A stretch of 64,000 bases of DNA from Sphaerospermopsis aphanizomenoides BCCUSP55 (GCF_001586785.1 NZ_LUFH02000019.1:1-64000); one strand, 5' to 3'. Positions 19,209 through 28,049 are shown, counted from the stretch's first letter. Translations and numbers: made by a program. Notes: generated by a model not told the origin, from the sequence alone.

Positions 19209-19276
19209 TAATCAGGTTCTGATTCAGGATGTTCAGGATTTTTATTGTCTGATATGACTTGCGCCAAGCTACGCTA

Positions 19277-19732
19277 TCAGACCACAACCTTAACAAAATC
19301 CTGAATTTGAAAAATATAAGTTACTCCATCTTTCAACTTGTGGGTAATAATGCGACGATGGTCAGGAGTAATAAAGTAATGATTGTTATAAACTGTTGAT
19401 TGGGAAACCTGACTTTTCATAGTGAAAACGTAGTTTGTAGAAGTTAACTGCACTCCTTGAATCTCTATTTGTGGACTGCTACCATAACAATATTTACCCT
19501 GGACATTGACATCAAATTCATAAGCAACTTTCCCCACTTGATAGAGATTGCTAATGTGTTCATAGAAATGCCATTGGTTTGCAGAAATCCAATTAACCTG
19601 AATTTTTACCTTTGTGTCTTCTAGGAATTCCCCTTCAGGACTAAAGGTGCGACAAACTCCATCCCAATTTCCTACAAAACATTCGTAAGGTGGAGAAGTA
19701 ATTATTTCCGTGTCAAAATCAAATCTGTTCAT
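19277..19732 (-). CDS. Hypothetical cyanobacterial protein
   Basis: A 151-aa protein without signal peptide or membrane segment. Its alternating short beta segments (GNWDGVCRTFSPEGEF, VKIQVNWIS, YYFITPDHRR-like) suggest a small beta-barrel such as the lipocalin-like DUF3598 type. This is a tentative reading. Convergent with the methyltransferase gene, 68 bp apart. Confidence 0.65.
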   Translation of the reverse strand: MNRFDFDTEIITSPPYECFVGNWDGVCRTFSPEGEFLEDTKVKIQVNWISANQWHFYEHISNLYQVGKVAYEFDVNVQGKYCYGSSPQIEIQGVQLTSTNYVFTMKSQVSQSTVYNNHYFITPDHRRIITHKLKDGVTYIFQIQDFVKVVV

Positions 19733-19749
19733 ATACTTACGTCGAAATT

Positions 19750-19955
19750 TAAGATTAAGGGAATAGGAAATAGGGAATATAGCGTTTCCTGGTCTGGTGA
19801 ATTACAAAATTATCTGCGTTTATCTGCGTTCATCTGCGTTTAATTATTACAGCTTGTACCTCACTTGAATGGTAATTGCTATAGATGATCAATACATTAT
19901 CCTACCCCACACCCTAAACCCTACACCCCACACCCTACACCCTACACTCGACCTG
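19750..19955. repeat. Low-complexity repeats upstream of chlI
   Basis: TATCTGCGTTCATCTGCGTT-like copies (about 19,810-19,842) and CCCTACACC-type tandem units (about 19,900-19,950) fill the gap before chlI. No gene is seen. Confidence 0.7.
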
Positions 19956-20016
19956 ATGCCCCAAAATGTGGCAAAATAGGAAGTTGTAATAAGAAAAATA
20001 TTGTTAAGGTAATTTA

Positions 20017-21135
20017 GTGACTCCAACCGCTCAATCTATGGCAAGTGCGCGTCGCGTGGTCTTTCCGTTTACTGCAATTGTCGGCCAGGAAGAAATGAAA
20101 CTGGCGCTGCTGTTAAACGTGATTGACCCCAAAATTGGTGGTGTAATGATTATGGGCGATCGCGGCACCGGCAAATCCACAACTATCCGCGCTTTGGCAG
20201 ACCTGCTGCCAGAAATTCCTGTGGTTGCCAATGACCCCTTCAGCAGTGACCCCAGCGACCCGGACTTGATGAGCGATGAAGTCCGTCAACTAGTAGCCCA
20301 AGGGGCAGAAGTTCCCATAGCTCATAAAAAAGTGCAGATGGTAGATTTACCATTGGGCGCAACGGAAGACCGGGTTTGCGGTACTATCGACATCGAAAAG
20401 GCTTTGTCTGAAGGTGTGAAGGCTTTTGAACCAGGACTGCTGGCTAAAGCTAACAGGGGTATTCTCTATGTGGATGAGGTCAACTTGTTAGATGACCACT
20501 TGGTAGACGTACTCCTGGACTCCGCTGCTAGTGGTTGGAACACCGTAGAACGGGAAGGGATTTCTATCCGTCACCCAGCGCGGTTTGTTCTGGTAGGTTC
20601 AGGCAACCCAGAAGAAGGCGAACTGCGTCCCCAACTCCTCGACCGCTTTGGAATGCACGCGGAAATTCACACGGTGAAAGAACCTGCGTTGCGGGTGCAA
20701 ATTGTAGAACAAAGGTCAGAATTTGACCAAAATCCCCCAGATTTTCTGGAAACTTACAAATCCCAGCAAGAATCATTACAGCAGCAAATTGTCAATGCAC
20801 AGGAATTGTTACCCCAAGTAAATCTTGACTATGATTTGCGGGTGAAAATTTCTGAAGTTTGTTCAGAATTAGACGTTGACGGTTTGCGGGGTGACATTGT
20901 TACCAACCGTGCTGCTAAAGCCTTAACCGCCTTTGAAGGACGGACAGAAGTCACAGTTGATGATATCCGTCGCGTAATTACATTATGTCTGCGTCACCGT
21001 CTGCGGAAAGATCCTTTAGAATCAATTGATTCTGGTTACAAAGTGGAAAAGGCTTTTGCTCGCGTTTTTGGTGTGGAACTTCCAGAAGATGCTGCACAGA
21101 AAAACGGTACAGGAATAAAAGCGGGGGCGCGTTAG
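20017..21135 (+). CDS. chlI: Magnesium chelatase ATPase subunit I
   Basis: A 372-aa AAA+ ATPase of Mg-chelatase. With ChlD and ChlH it inserts Mg2+ into protoporphyrin IX, the first committed step of chlorophyll synthesis. [13 protein letters not shown] opens the domain; Walker A is GDRGTGKST (about residue 48) and Walker B is [29 protein letters not shown] is the sensor/arginine-finger region typical of ChlI. GTG start at 20,017 with TAAGGT upstream. Base composition is higher in GC than the neighbours, as is usual for a highly expressed core gene. Monocistronic. Confidence 0.97.
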   Translation: MTPTAQSMASARRVVFPFTAIVGQEEMKLALLLNVIDPKIGGVMIMGDRGTGKSTTIRALADLLPEIPVVANDPFSSDPSDPDLMSDEVRQLVAQGAEVPIAHKKVQMVDLPLGATEDRVCGTIDIEKALSEGVKAFEPGLLAKANRGILYVDEVNLLDDHLVDVLLDSAASGWNTVEREGISIRHPARFVLVGSGNPEEGELRPQLLDRFGMHAEIHTVKEPALRVQIVEQRSEFDQNPPDFLETYKSQQESLQQQIVNAQELLPQVNLDYDLRVKISEVCSELDVDGLRGDIVTNRAAKALTAFEGRTEVTVDDIRRVITLCLRHRLRKDPLESIDSGYKVEKAFARVFGVELPEDAAQKNGTGIKAGAR

Positions 21136-21139
21136 TTTT

Positions 21140-21255
21140 TAAGGTGACAGTTTTGAGGTGACAGGGAACAGGTGACAGGGAACAGGTGACAGGTGACAGT
21201 AAATAATTAATTACCCATCACCCATTACCCATCACCCATTACTCATGACAAATGA
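21140..21255. repeat. Tandem GGTGACAGGGAACA-type repeats
   Basis: Repeats of GGTGACAGGGAACA (about 21,142-21,200) and of CCCATCACCCATTA (about 21,210-21,245) lie between chlI and the next gene. Confidence 0.75.
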
Positions 21256-21269
21256 CTAATAACTAAATT

Positions 21270-21587
21270 ATGAGATTGTGGAATTTTTGGGTCAATACCC
21301 TGATTTTAGCTAGTCAATATAATCCACCGCGATTTATTGAATTATTGATGTTGACGTTAGCGATCGCCATGCTGGTAATAGCGACAATCTTACCAGACAA
21401 ACCTTACTTGATACTAGGGTTGAGTTTTGTTGTGGGATCGTCAATTTCCATTTTAGTCCGCGAAGGAATTTCTGCTCCCGATCACCCTCATCCAGCCTCA
21501 CCCCACCGACGTATAACTCAATTTACAGCCTTACTTTTACTTGGTATCAGCATCTATGGTTTTGCGGATTTAATTCGCACAAGATAG
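21270..21587 (+). CDS. Small membrane protein, hypothetical
   Basis: A 105-aa protein with three hydrophobic segments (about 26-44, 47-62 and 86-101), probably three membrane helices, with a short His/Pro-rich loop in between. No family recognised. It lies between chlI and radC on the same strand. Confidence 0.65.
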   Translation: MRLWNFWVNTLILASQYNPPRFIELLMLTLAIAMLVIATILPDKPYLILGLSFVVGSSISILVREGISAPDHPHPASPHRRITQFTALLLLGISIYGFADLIRTR

Positions 21588-21728
21588 CACTAAGCATTTA
21601 TCATCAGTTTAACAGCAAGCAGTATTGATTAAAAATTAAATATTTTTGCTCATAGAGATAATTTTCAGCTTCAAAAAGGGATAAATAGATAAAGTTACAT
21701 CTATGGTGCATAATCCCTTTGTCTGTAT

Positions 21729-22460
21729 ATGACTTATTGCCTCAGAATAGCCGATTTACCTGAAAATGAGCGTCCCCGTGAAAGATTAATGACTCATGGA
21801 GCAAAAATATTAGCCACTGCGGAATTAATTGCGATTCTGCTGGGGACTGGTCAAGGACCTGGTAAACTCTCCGCAATCGGTTTGGGGCAACATATATTAC
21901 AAGAACTAGGTAAAGATCAACGAGATCCTTTAGCGGCTTTACGGGATGTCACCCCCGCAGAGTTAATGGAAATACACGGTGTAGGTTCTGCAAAAGCTAC
22001 ATCAATTCTGGCAGCGATAGAATTAGGTAAACGAGTGTTTTTATCTCGGCCTGCGGAGGGTGCTGTTATTGATAGTCCTTTAGCTGCGGCTGCTACCCTC
22101 AGTCAAGACTTAATGTGGCAAAGCCAAGAACGTTTTGCGGTTTTATTGTTAGATGTGAAAAATCGGTTTTTGGGGACAAAAGTAATTACTATTGGTACTG
22201 CTACCGAAACTTTAGCTTCTCCCCGTGATATTTTTCGGGAAGTAATTCGACATGGTGCAACACGGATGATAGTTGCCCATAATCATCCTTCTGGTAATCT
22301 AGAACCGAGTGAAGCAGATATAGAATTAACTCGGCAATTATTATCAGGGGCGCAACTTTTAAATATCCCTTTGTTGGATCATTTAATTTTAGGTAATGGC
22401 ACACATCAGAGTTTACGAGAAATTACAACTCTGTGGGATGATTGCCCCCAGGAAGATTGA
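21729..22460 (+). CDS. radC: RadC/MPN-domain protein
   Basis: A 243-aa RadC family protein. N-terminal helix-hairpin-helix region ([23 protein letters not shown], about 75-97, quoted in part) and a C-terminal JAB/MPN domain with the metal-binding [14 protein letters not shown] (about 178-191). The length matches bacterial RadC. The name suggests DNA repair, but the biochemical role of the family is unsettled. Complete, with all metal ligands present. Confidence 0.93.
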   Translation: MTYCLRIADLPENERPRERLMTHGAKILATAELIAILLGTGQGPGKLSAIGLGQHILQELGKDQRDPLAALRDVTPAELMEIHGVGSAKATSILAAIELGKRVFLSRPAEGAVIDSPLAAAATLSQDLMWQSQERFAVLLLDVKNRFLGTKVITIGTATETLASPRDIFREVIRHGATRMIVAHNHPSGNLEPSEADIELTRQLLSGAQLLNIPLLDHLILGNGTHQSLREITTLWDDCPQED

Positions 22461-22577
22461 TAATCAGATATTGCTGATTAACCAAATTATGGGATCAGCA
22501 TTTTATCTGTCTGAATCACGATATCCAGGATTTAAGGATTTACAGGATTTTTTTTATAATCATTTGATGTTAATGAT

Positions 22578-22674
22578 ATAGGACTTACGCACAACTCACG
22601 GAAATAACTAACCGCAAAGAACGCAAAGGACACAAAGAAAAGAGGGTTTGAGAGATATTTTGCGTAAGTTCTAT
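22578..22674. mobile_element. MITE-like element with terminal inverted repeats
   Basis: ATAGGACTTACGCA (22,578-22,591) and TGCGTAAGTTCTAT (22,661-22,674) are inverted repeats matching at 13 of 14 positions. The interior is CGCAAAGAACGCAAAGGACACAAAG-like, shown here in part. It has no coding capacity. Non-autonomous elements of this look are common in cyanobacterial genomes. Confidence 0.75.
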
Positions 22675-22779
22675 ACATACATTTTCTGAATCTCCTAATT
22701 GATGAAGGTTGATGACTTCTGCTTACATGCTTCACACGGCAAGTTATACTAGAAATGGTGTCCAGTTGAAATTACACCA

Positions 22780-24099
22780 ATGACTGAACAAACCAACACA
22801 GATTCATTAAATACACCACCTGATCAACCAAAACCCAAGTCAGATAATGGTTCTTGGAAAAACCGCATCACGGGTGTTGTTAACAAAACTACAGCTAAAT
22901 TAACCCAACTCCTACCTGTCAACCAAGTAAAACAAAATGTAGGACAATGGTTTAGTGTCAATGATGCCCAAGTGGCTGAGATTTTAGCAACTATCCGTAC
23001 TCAGTTACCGACGACAGAAGCTTTATTGATCGGAAAACCCCAAACTGGCAAAAGTTCTATTGTTCGGGGTTTAACAGGCGTTTCTGCGGAAATTATCGGA
23101 CAGGGTTTTCGTCCTCATACTCAAAATACTCAACGTTACGCTTATCCTTCTAATGATTTACCGTTGTTGGTTTTTACAGATACGGTGGGTTTGGGAGATG
23201 TCAATCAAAATACAGAAACAATTATTCAAGAGTTAATTAGTGATTTACAAACAGAAACTACAGGGGCTAGAGTTTTAATTCTCACTGTGAAAATTAACGA
23301 TTTTGCTACTGATACTTTGCGAAAAATAGCTCAAAAACTACGTCAGCAGTATCCAAATATTCCCTGTTTGTTAGCAGTGACTTGTTTACATGAAATTTAT
23401 CCACCAGAAACAGAGGATCATCCCAATTATCCACCGGATTTTGCGGAAATAAACCGAGCATTTACAGAAATAAAAAATAATTTTACAGGTTTATATAATA
23501 GTGCAGTTTTAATTGATTTTACTTTAGAAGAAGATGGTTATCATCCAGTATTTTATGGTTTAGACGCACTGCGAGATAATTTAGCTGAACTATTACCGGA
23601 AGCTGAGTCAAAAGCTATTTATCAATTATTAGATAAACAAGCTGGTGAGAAGTTAGGTAATATTTATCGTGATGCAGCCAGAAGGTACATTTTACCTTTT
23701 TCTATCATGGCTGCTACTTTAGCCGCAGTACCTTTACCTTTTGCAACTATGCCTGTTTTAACAGCTTTGCAAGTTTCAATGGTGGGACTTTTGGGTAAAT
23801 TATATGGTCAAACATTGACACCATCTCAAGCTGGTGGTATTGTCAGTGCGATCGCAGGTGGTTTTATCGCTCAAGCCGTCGCACGGGAATTAATTAAATT
23901 TGTGCCTGGTTTTGGCAGTGTAATTGCTGCATCTTGGGCTGGTGCTTATACATGGTCTTTGGGTGAAGCAGCTTGTGTTTATTTTGGTGATTTAATGGGT
24001 GGTAAAAAACCAGACCCTCAAAAAATTCAAAATGTGATGCAAGAGGCTTTTGAAGGGGCAAAAGAACGGTTTAAAGGGTTGACGCTCCCCGCGCTATAG
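22780..24099 (+). CDS. Era-like GTPase with C-terminal membrane (DUF697-type) region; 3' end overwritten by an IS fragment
   Basis: A 439-aa protein. A Pro-rich start is followed by a G domain with Walker A GKPQTGKSS (about residue 86) and G3 DTVGLGD. The G4 position reads TCLH instead of NKxD, so guanine specificity is uncertain. The C-terminal part (about 290-410) has Ala/Gly-rich hydrophobic helices like DUF697 proteins. The final residues LTLPAL and the stop codon are encoded by the GACGCTCCCCGCGCTATAG end of an IS605-type fragment, so the original C-terminus has been replaced. It probably still folds, since the change affects only the tail. Confidence 0.82.
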   Translation: MTEQTNTDSLNTPPDQPKPKSDNGSWKNRITGVVNKTTAKLTQLLPVNQVKQNVGQWFSVNDAQVAEILATIRTQLPTTEALLIGKPQTGKSSIVRGLTGVSAEIIGQGFRPHTQNTQRYAYPSNDLPLLVFTDTVGLGDVNQNTETIIQELISDLQTETTGARVLILTVKINDFATDTLRKIAQKLRQQYPNIPCLLAVTCLHEIYPPETEDHPNYPPDFAEINRAFTEIKNNFTGLYNSAVLIDFTLEEDGYHPVFYGLDALRDNLAELLPEAESKAIYQLLDKQAGEKLGNIYRDAARRYILPFSIMAATLAAVPLPFATMPVLTALQVSMVGLLGKLYGQTLTPSQAGGIVSAIAGGFIAQAVARELIKFVPGFGSVIAASWAGAYTWSLGEAACVYFGDLMGGKKPDPQKIQNVMQEAFEGAKERFKGLTLPAL

Positions 24100-24225
24100 A
24101 GGGACGGGGATTCTTGCTTCAATGAGCAACCTTGCCTAAACTTGTTGCCAAGTCTGAGTAGAGGATCATTTCTCCACAAGCATTAATAGGGGATCTCCCC
24201 TCCTGGTTCTATCCTAAATTGGTGA
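24078..24225 (-). pseudogene. tnpB: tnpB 3' fragment (IS605 family)
   Basis: On the minus strand the sequence reads LLRLGNKFRQGCSLKQESPSL, broken here for length, the usual end of TnpB, interrupted upstream by a stop codon after EIPY. The hairpin CTCCCCGCGC...GGACGGGGA is the element end. No tnpA or other end is visible nearby. This fragment supplies the stop codon of the GTPase gene. Confidence 0.75.
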
Positions 24226-24260
24226 TTTGACGTGCTTGAGGAAAGTTATTGCATCAACAA

Positions 24261-24481
24261 CAAAAGGGAGAGTAAAAACACTCTCCCTGATTGATAGGCC
24301 ATGTTTATGAAATTTAGTAAAAGTTCGTTTTTTTATATTTGTCCGACAATTAAGCCACAACCTTGACCGATTTAATACCCCCACTGCACCACTGAACCAA
24401 TAACCATCGGTCAAACTTTTCTTTAGAACTTTTTATTTCTCCATTCTGGGAATTCCCGGAACGGTTTTTGATTGTGAAGCA
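24261..24481 (-). pseudogene. Decayed copy of the element's right-end genes
   Basis: This stretch matches 41,501-42,003 at the other end of the element, with a net deletion of about 282 bp. On the minus strand it begins MASEN (compare MASEKE at 42,017), picks up a 40-bp divergent insert, and then jumps to DRWLLVQWCSGGIKSVKVVA (compare the C-terminus of the gene at 41,582). It also carries the same hairpin, AGGGAGAGT (24,265-24,273) with ACTCTCCCT (24,280-24,288). Two genes have thus been deleted together into a non-functional relic outside the current element boundary. Confidence 0.85.
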
Positions 24482-24706
24482 TTTTCACTTGCCATTATTT
24501 GTTATAGAGGATGCAATCACTTTTGTCATTAGGGATTTTTATGAAATTTAGTCAAGAAATTTTTACAACTTTTGCCCAAAAATCAAAGGTTTTGAGGGGG
24601 GATAAATGGAGAATTTAGGCAAGATTTAGTCAAGACGATTTTTGACGAAGGCTGAAAGCTAGTGGGTGACCTGAGATTCGAACTCAGAACCAGCGGATTA
24701 AGAGTC
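24482..24706. repeat. attL: Left attachment site: 225-bp direct repeat
   Basis: Identical base for base to 42,004-42,228 (offset 17,522). It contains the 3' half of tRNA-Lys (24,663-24,706). It also contains three copies of ATTTAGTCAAGA or a one-base variant (24,546-24,557; 24,613-24,624; 24,624-24,635) that look like integrase arm-binding sites. The repeat extends 180 bp beyond the tRNA, much longer than a normal att core, because the host-side flank is itself an old element end. Confidence 0.92.
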
Positions 24707-24730
24707 GCAGTGACTAAATATTTACATAGC

Positions 24731-24764
24731 AAAAATCCAGCAAGTCGCCTTACTGGATTTAATA
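24731..24764 (-). terminator. Terminator of the left-arm operon
   Basis: On the minus strand AAATCCAG (24,753-24,760) pairs with CTGGATTT (24,733-24,740) and T's follow. It lies about 25 bp beyond the integrase stop codon, between the gene and attL. Confidence 0.75.
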
Positions 24765-24786
24765 ATTTAAAATTATGAATTCTTAA

Positions 24787-25917
24787 TTATCCCTTTTGAA
24801 TTTTGGGAGGCTTGGGACGATCGCGTCTGCTCATTGCCGAGTCAAAAGCTTGTTGATGGTATCGGCGGGAAATCCAGGAATGATACAAGGTTGAGTGAAC
24901 GTGCAGCGAGTGACCCATCTGTTGTGCTGCTAGAGAAATGTCTATCCCATAAGCCAGGCTACGGATTGCCCAGCAATGTCTGAGGTCGTAAATTCCAAAG
25001 GGTAACCTTGCATTTCTGCCAAAAAACTGAGAGACGGTGTTACCTATTGCTGAATTACTCCTATCAGTTCTAATACCAGGCATTTTTATTGACGCTAAAT
25101 CAAATTCTTCAAACCATTCAGGGTGCAGCGGCCATACTTCTCTATAACCTGTTTTTCCCTCCAAAATGATTAGCATCTGGTTTCGTTTCCTGAGATATTC
25201 AACATCTATAAAAAATGCTTCATGGTTTCGTAATCCATAAGTGGCAATTAATCCGTATACCCACCTCCATTTATGATTTTTGATTTTATAAAACCATTCA
25301 GCAATTTCTTTATCTGTTGGTAAATCCCTGGGTCGTCTGCGTTTGGGGCTGTAATTCCCAGAGTAAAGTTTAGCGTCAAACTCTAGCTTTGCAAATTTGG
25401 TCAAGGCACTTATGGCTAAACAAAACCTTCTTCTAGTTCTTGTGTCAGGCTCTGTCTCTAGGATTGCAGTTTTTAAAGCTTCAGGAGATAAGGTACTGCT
25501 AGAATCTAATTTTTTAAAAACCTCTACATAATCTTTACGCCAGGTAGTTTCTGATTTGTGATTTCTAGCGCGTCGGGCAAAATAATAGTCCTCGAAGCGG
25601 TTAACCCATTCTTCAATAGTTTTAGGAGCGGGCTGCTCAATTTCTATATAATCAGCCCAATCAAAAGTTCTTTCATCAATTCTTGTGCTGAGATTTTTGG
25701 CTTCTTTTTCAGCTATTTTTACTCCATCATTATTGGCTGCTGAAATACTAATCCGTTGCTGATGATGAATATATTTCCCAGAATTGGGTTTGGGAGGAAG
25801 AATAGCTCTTAAATATAATCTTCCTCCCACCCGTTCAATACTTACGCCACAATTAATAGCTCTCAGCCGTCCGTTCGCCTCCTTTATTCTTTGGTTAATA
25901 TCCATCTGTCCACTCAT
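24787..25917 (-). CDS. int: Tyrosine recombinase (integrase)
   Basis: A 376-aa site-specific recombinase. The N-terminal part (about 1-90) resembles arm-binding domains, and the core-binding SAM-like region spans about 95-190. The catalytic domain shows Arg in YGLRNHE, Lys in EGKTGYRE, the HxxR-type box DLRHCWAIRS, and MGHSLHVHSTLYHSW with the nucleophile Tyr. All catalytic residues are present. The gene adjoins attL, the expected place for the enzyme that inserted this element in tRNA-Lys. ATG at 25,917 is chosen over an upstream GTG (25,932); it overlaps the preceding gene by 23 bp, pointing to coupled translation. Confidence 0.93.
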   Translation of the reverse strand: MSGQMDINQRIKEANGRLRAINCGVSIERVGGRLYLRAILPPKPNSGKYIHHQQRISISAANNDGVKIAEKEAKNLSTRIDERTFDWADYIEIEQPAPKTIEEWVNRFEDYYFARRARNHKSETTWRKDYVEVFKKLDSSSTLSPEALKTAILETEPDTRTRRRFCLAISALTKFAKLEFDAKLYSGNYSPKRRRPRDLPTDKEIAEWFYKIKNHKWRWVYGLIATYGLRNHEAFFIDVEYLRKRNQMLIILEGKTGYREVWPLHPEWFEEFDLASIKMPGIRTDRSNSAIGNTVSQFFGRNARLPFGIYDLRHCWAIRSLAYGIDISLAAQQMGHSLHVHSTLYHSWISRRYHQQAFDSAMSRRDRPKPPKIQKG

Positions 25918-26365
25918 TACCACAAACTTCACATCTATAAGCCATCAAACGATTGTTAAACTCAATATCATCGGTATATGGTTCACCTGCCTCGTCATAA
26001 AGAGTTGTACAAACTTTCTCTTTGCCAGCGTAGAAATTCCCCAGATATCTAAGCTTCCCTGGCTGTTGTAAAATGCCAGCCTTAACGGCTAAATCACAAC
26101 AATTACAGTCTTCATCGTAGTGGTGAGGTTTTCCGTTCCACTTCATAGTGGATGGTACTATCCCTTTCTCTATTAAGTGTTTTGTGTAATGTAATGCGGC
26201 TCGATGAAGTGCTTCTTTTGGTGGTATTCCCTGTCGTCTAAATGTACAGACTAGTTTTCTCCATTCTGGAAATTTATTATGAGAAAACCGTTTCATAATT
26301 GTGATTCGCTTCTTTGTCCAAGCGTTTGAGAAACGTGGGTCTCTAATCCATTCAGGTGATGTCAT
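25895..26365 (-). CDS. Small Cys-rich (zinc-ribbon-like) protein, unknown
   Basis: A 156-aa protein. The start at 26,365 (MTSPEWIRDPRF) has GAGGA 6 nt upstream and overlaps the previous stop; a TTG at 26,377 is less likely. It contains DCNCC near residue 105 and CEVCG near the end (about 147), suggesting a bound zinc. Many basic residues lie in the N-terminal half, for example WTKKRITIMKRFSHNK. It might bind nucleic acid and act with the integrase as an excision or regulatory factor, which is inference from position only. Confidence 0.75.
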   Translation of the reverse strand: MTSPEWIRDPRFSNAWTKKRITIMKRFSHNKFPEWRKLVCTFRRQGIPPKEALHRAALHYTKHLIEKGIVPSTMKWNGKPHHYDEDCNCCDLAVKAGILQQPGKLRYLGNFYAGKEKVCTTLYDEAGEPYTDDIEFNNRLMAYRCEVCGNEWTDGY

Positions 26366-26621
26366 AATCTTCCTCAAAAAGCTCGATATCGTTTTCTTTT
26401 AAAAACGAAAGAGGAATGACGGATGGATCAAGTTTCTTCCACTCCTCGTATTGGGCATAGGTCATTTCACAAATTCGAACCCACAAAGGAATATCTGTCA
26501 GACAATTAATTCGTTGAAACAATACCATCTTCACAAAGAATCCAGTGATGTCTAGTTGTCTTTTCCATGACAAAGTATAATTTATGCCTTCTTTTGAATA
26601 GTCAAATGTTCCTTTTTCCAT
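26352..26621 (-). CDS. Hypothetical protein (89 aa)
   Basis: An 89-aa soluble protein with an acidic C-terminus (LFEEDYDIT). No motif recognised. It overlaps the next gene by 14 bp, as in a coupled operon. Confidence 0.65.
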   Translation of the reverse strand: MEKGTFDYSKEGINYTLSWKRQLDITGFFVKMVLFQRINCLTDIPLWVRICEMTYAQYEEWKKLDPSVIPLSFLKENDIELFEEDYDIT

Positions 26622-26674
26622 TGTTGATATTTACCCCTATCTGAGTTTCTACATTTTTGAACTAATTGGCTTCA

Positions 26675-26935
26675 TTATTCTTCCTCCTCAACTGATGAGA
26701 GTCTATTTTCTAAACTGGCAACAATATTTTTCCTCCTAATTATTTCCTCCTGAAGTGATGCAAGATTAGGTCTTAGGTAGTCAACAATCTGTTGAATTTT
26801 TTCTAGCTGGCGTTGAGTGTCAGAAACAACAAGACTCCTGAGTGATTCGTTTCTCAAGAAGATTGCTGCACATTCCAGTTTGTAAATTGAAGATCTAACC
26901 TCACAAATCAAGCTATTTAATTCATCACCATTCAT
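26675..26935 (-). CDS. Hypothetical coiled-coil protein (86 aa)
   Basis: An 86-aa, largely helical protein with heptad-like spacing (LRPNLASLQEEIIRRKNIV, then LENRLSSVEEEE). No membrane segment. Its Shine-Dalgarno lies inside a hairpin at 26,945-26,962. Function unknown. Confidence 0.65.
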   Translation of the reverse strand: MNGDELNSLICEVRSSIYKLECAAIFLRNESLRSLVVSDTQRQLEKIQQIVDYLRPNLASLQEEIIRRKNIVASLENRLSSVEEEE

Positions 26936-26944
26936 GATAGAAAT

Positions 26945-26962
26945 ACCCCTGATGTCAGGGGT
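26945..26962 (-). promoter_or_regulatory. Hairpin overlapping a ribosome binding site
   Basis: ACCCCTGA-TG-TCAGGGGT is a perfect inverted repeat 9 bp upstream of the ATG at 26,935. On the minus strand the AGGGG Shine-Dalgarno forms one arm of the stem. The hairpin could limit translation of the 86-aa protein or act as an operator or partial terminator. Confidence 0.5.
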
Positions 26963-26971
26963 GGATAATGT

Positions 26972-27181
26972 TTACTGTGGATTCACTAAATCAAAAATCT
27001 TCTCCAACTTGCCATCTAAAATGCCAAGGCGAACCAATAAAAAGGCATTTGATTGATGTGAGGATTTTTCCTGCTTCTGCAAAACTTCCAGGGTTTCCTT
27101 TAACTTTGTTTCCAGTTCACAAAGTTCGTGCCAAACAAGGGCGTAATCCCATGATGGGTCTGGTGTGGGTCTATTGGTCAT
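26972..27181 (-). CDS. Hypothetical coiled-coil protein (69 aa)
   Basis: A 69-aa helical protein (LETKLKETLEVLQKQEK region). Its start codon overlaps the stop of the preceding 104-aa gene by 4 bp (ATGA), so translation is probably coupled. Function unknown. Confidence 0.65.
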   Translation of the reverse strand: MTNRPTPDPSWDYALVWHELCELETKLKETLEVLQKQEKSSHQSNAFLLVRLGILDGKLEKIFDLVNPQ

Positions 27182-27492
27182 TGTCTAGCCTCTATAACTT
27201 GATGAAGAAATGGAATCAACTTAAAGAGAATATTCTTGGGAAGGGAATAGAAATGTTTTAAAATTTCTATTTTCTTGTCCCATAAGTAAGCTTGCAGAAT
27301 TAATCCAATTTGGTCAGCGTTGGCTTTGTTATCTGGTGTTTCTTGAGCTAAACTACAGAAACTAAGGATGCTCATTAATTGACCTTTATCCAGCCGCTGG
27401 AAGAATGAACCATAAAGTTCTTCCAGCCTTTCAATGTATGGTGCAAACTGACTGTTTTTAGGCGGTGCCACATAATAACCTAGTGGTTTCAT
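27178..27492 (-). CDS. Hypothetical protein (104 aa)
   Basis: A 104-aa soluble, mostly helical protein. It overlaps the genes on both sides by 4 bp (ATGA junctions at 27,178-27,181 and 27,489-27,492), clear evidence of one operon. No motif recognised. Confidence 0.7.
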   Translation of the reverse strand: MKPLGYYVAPPKNSQFAPYIERLEELYGSFFQRLDKGQLMSILSFCSLAQETPDNKANADQIGLILQAYLWDKKIEILKHFYSLPKNILFKLIPFLHQVIEARQ

Positions 27493-28049
27493 GCAGCCTC
27501 TCTTTCTATTACTAGATGTTCAATCAGTGTTGCAGAAAGGTAGTAAGCGAGTTCTAAATATTCTTCACCAGATAAATCGTCAACCATCTCGATGACGTGC
27601 TGAGAAATATCATCAAATCCCCATTCTTTGACTTGATGACTAAGGTTAGTTTGCTCTCTGTAGGAAATATTCAAGAGTGCAACTAATCCGGTAATTGTGG
27701 TTGATGATAGCCAAGCATCAATTTGTCCTGCTAATTCCCAAAGATTCTGTTCTTTTGGCTGTGGCTTCTGTTCTGACCGGAATACTCCGGCGAACCATTT
27801 AACATCAATTGCAATTCCATTGCGGACAGCTTTTAAACAATCATCATGGGTTTTATCTGGGTTGGCTTGCTGTAATAATCTAGCTAATAATTCTTTTTGC
27901 AAAGCAGTTAAAAAGCCAGAATTAACCATGAATGACAAGGGTTTGTTTTCCGATGGACGGCATGGGAAGACAGAAACTAAGGGTACTTTTCCATCCAAAA
28001 AGATGTGGTGATAAGGTGTACATTCTTTCAAAATTCCAGTCTCAAGCAT
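27489..28049 (-). CDS. Hypothetical protein (186 aa)
   Basis: A 186-aa soluble protein with a short hydrophobic stretch (TTITGLVALLNIS, about 115-127) and an acidic helical C-terminus. It is the largest unknown gene of the left arm after the integrase. ATGA-coupled to the gene downstream. No family recognised. Confidence 0.7.
   Translation of the reverse strand: MLETGILKECTPYHHIFLDGKVPLVSVFPCRPSENKPLSFMVNSGFLTALQKELLARLLQQANPDKTHDDCLKAVRNGIAIDVKWFAGVFRSEQKPQPKEQNLWELAGQIDAWLSSTTITGLVALLNISYREQTNLSHQVKEWGFDDISQHVIEMVDDLSGEEYLELAYYLSATLIEHLVIEREAA

Noticed and set aside
24663-24706. A second tRNA-Lys gene at the left boundary
   Set aside because: Only the 3' half is present; the sequence diverges after the anticodon stem (GCAGTGAC instead of CGATGCTC), so it is a displaced fragment.
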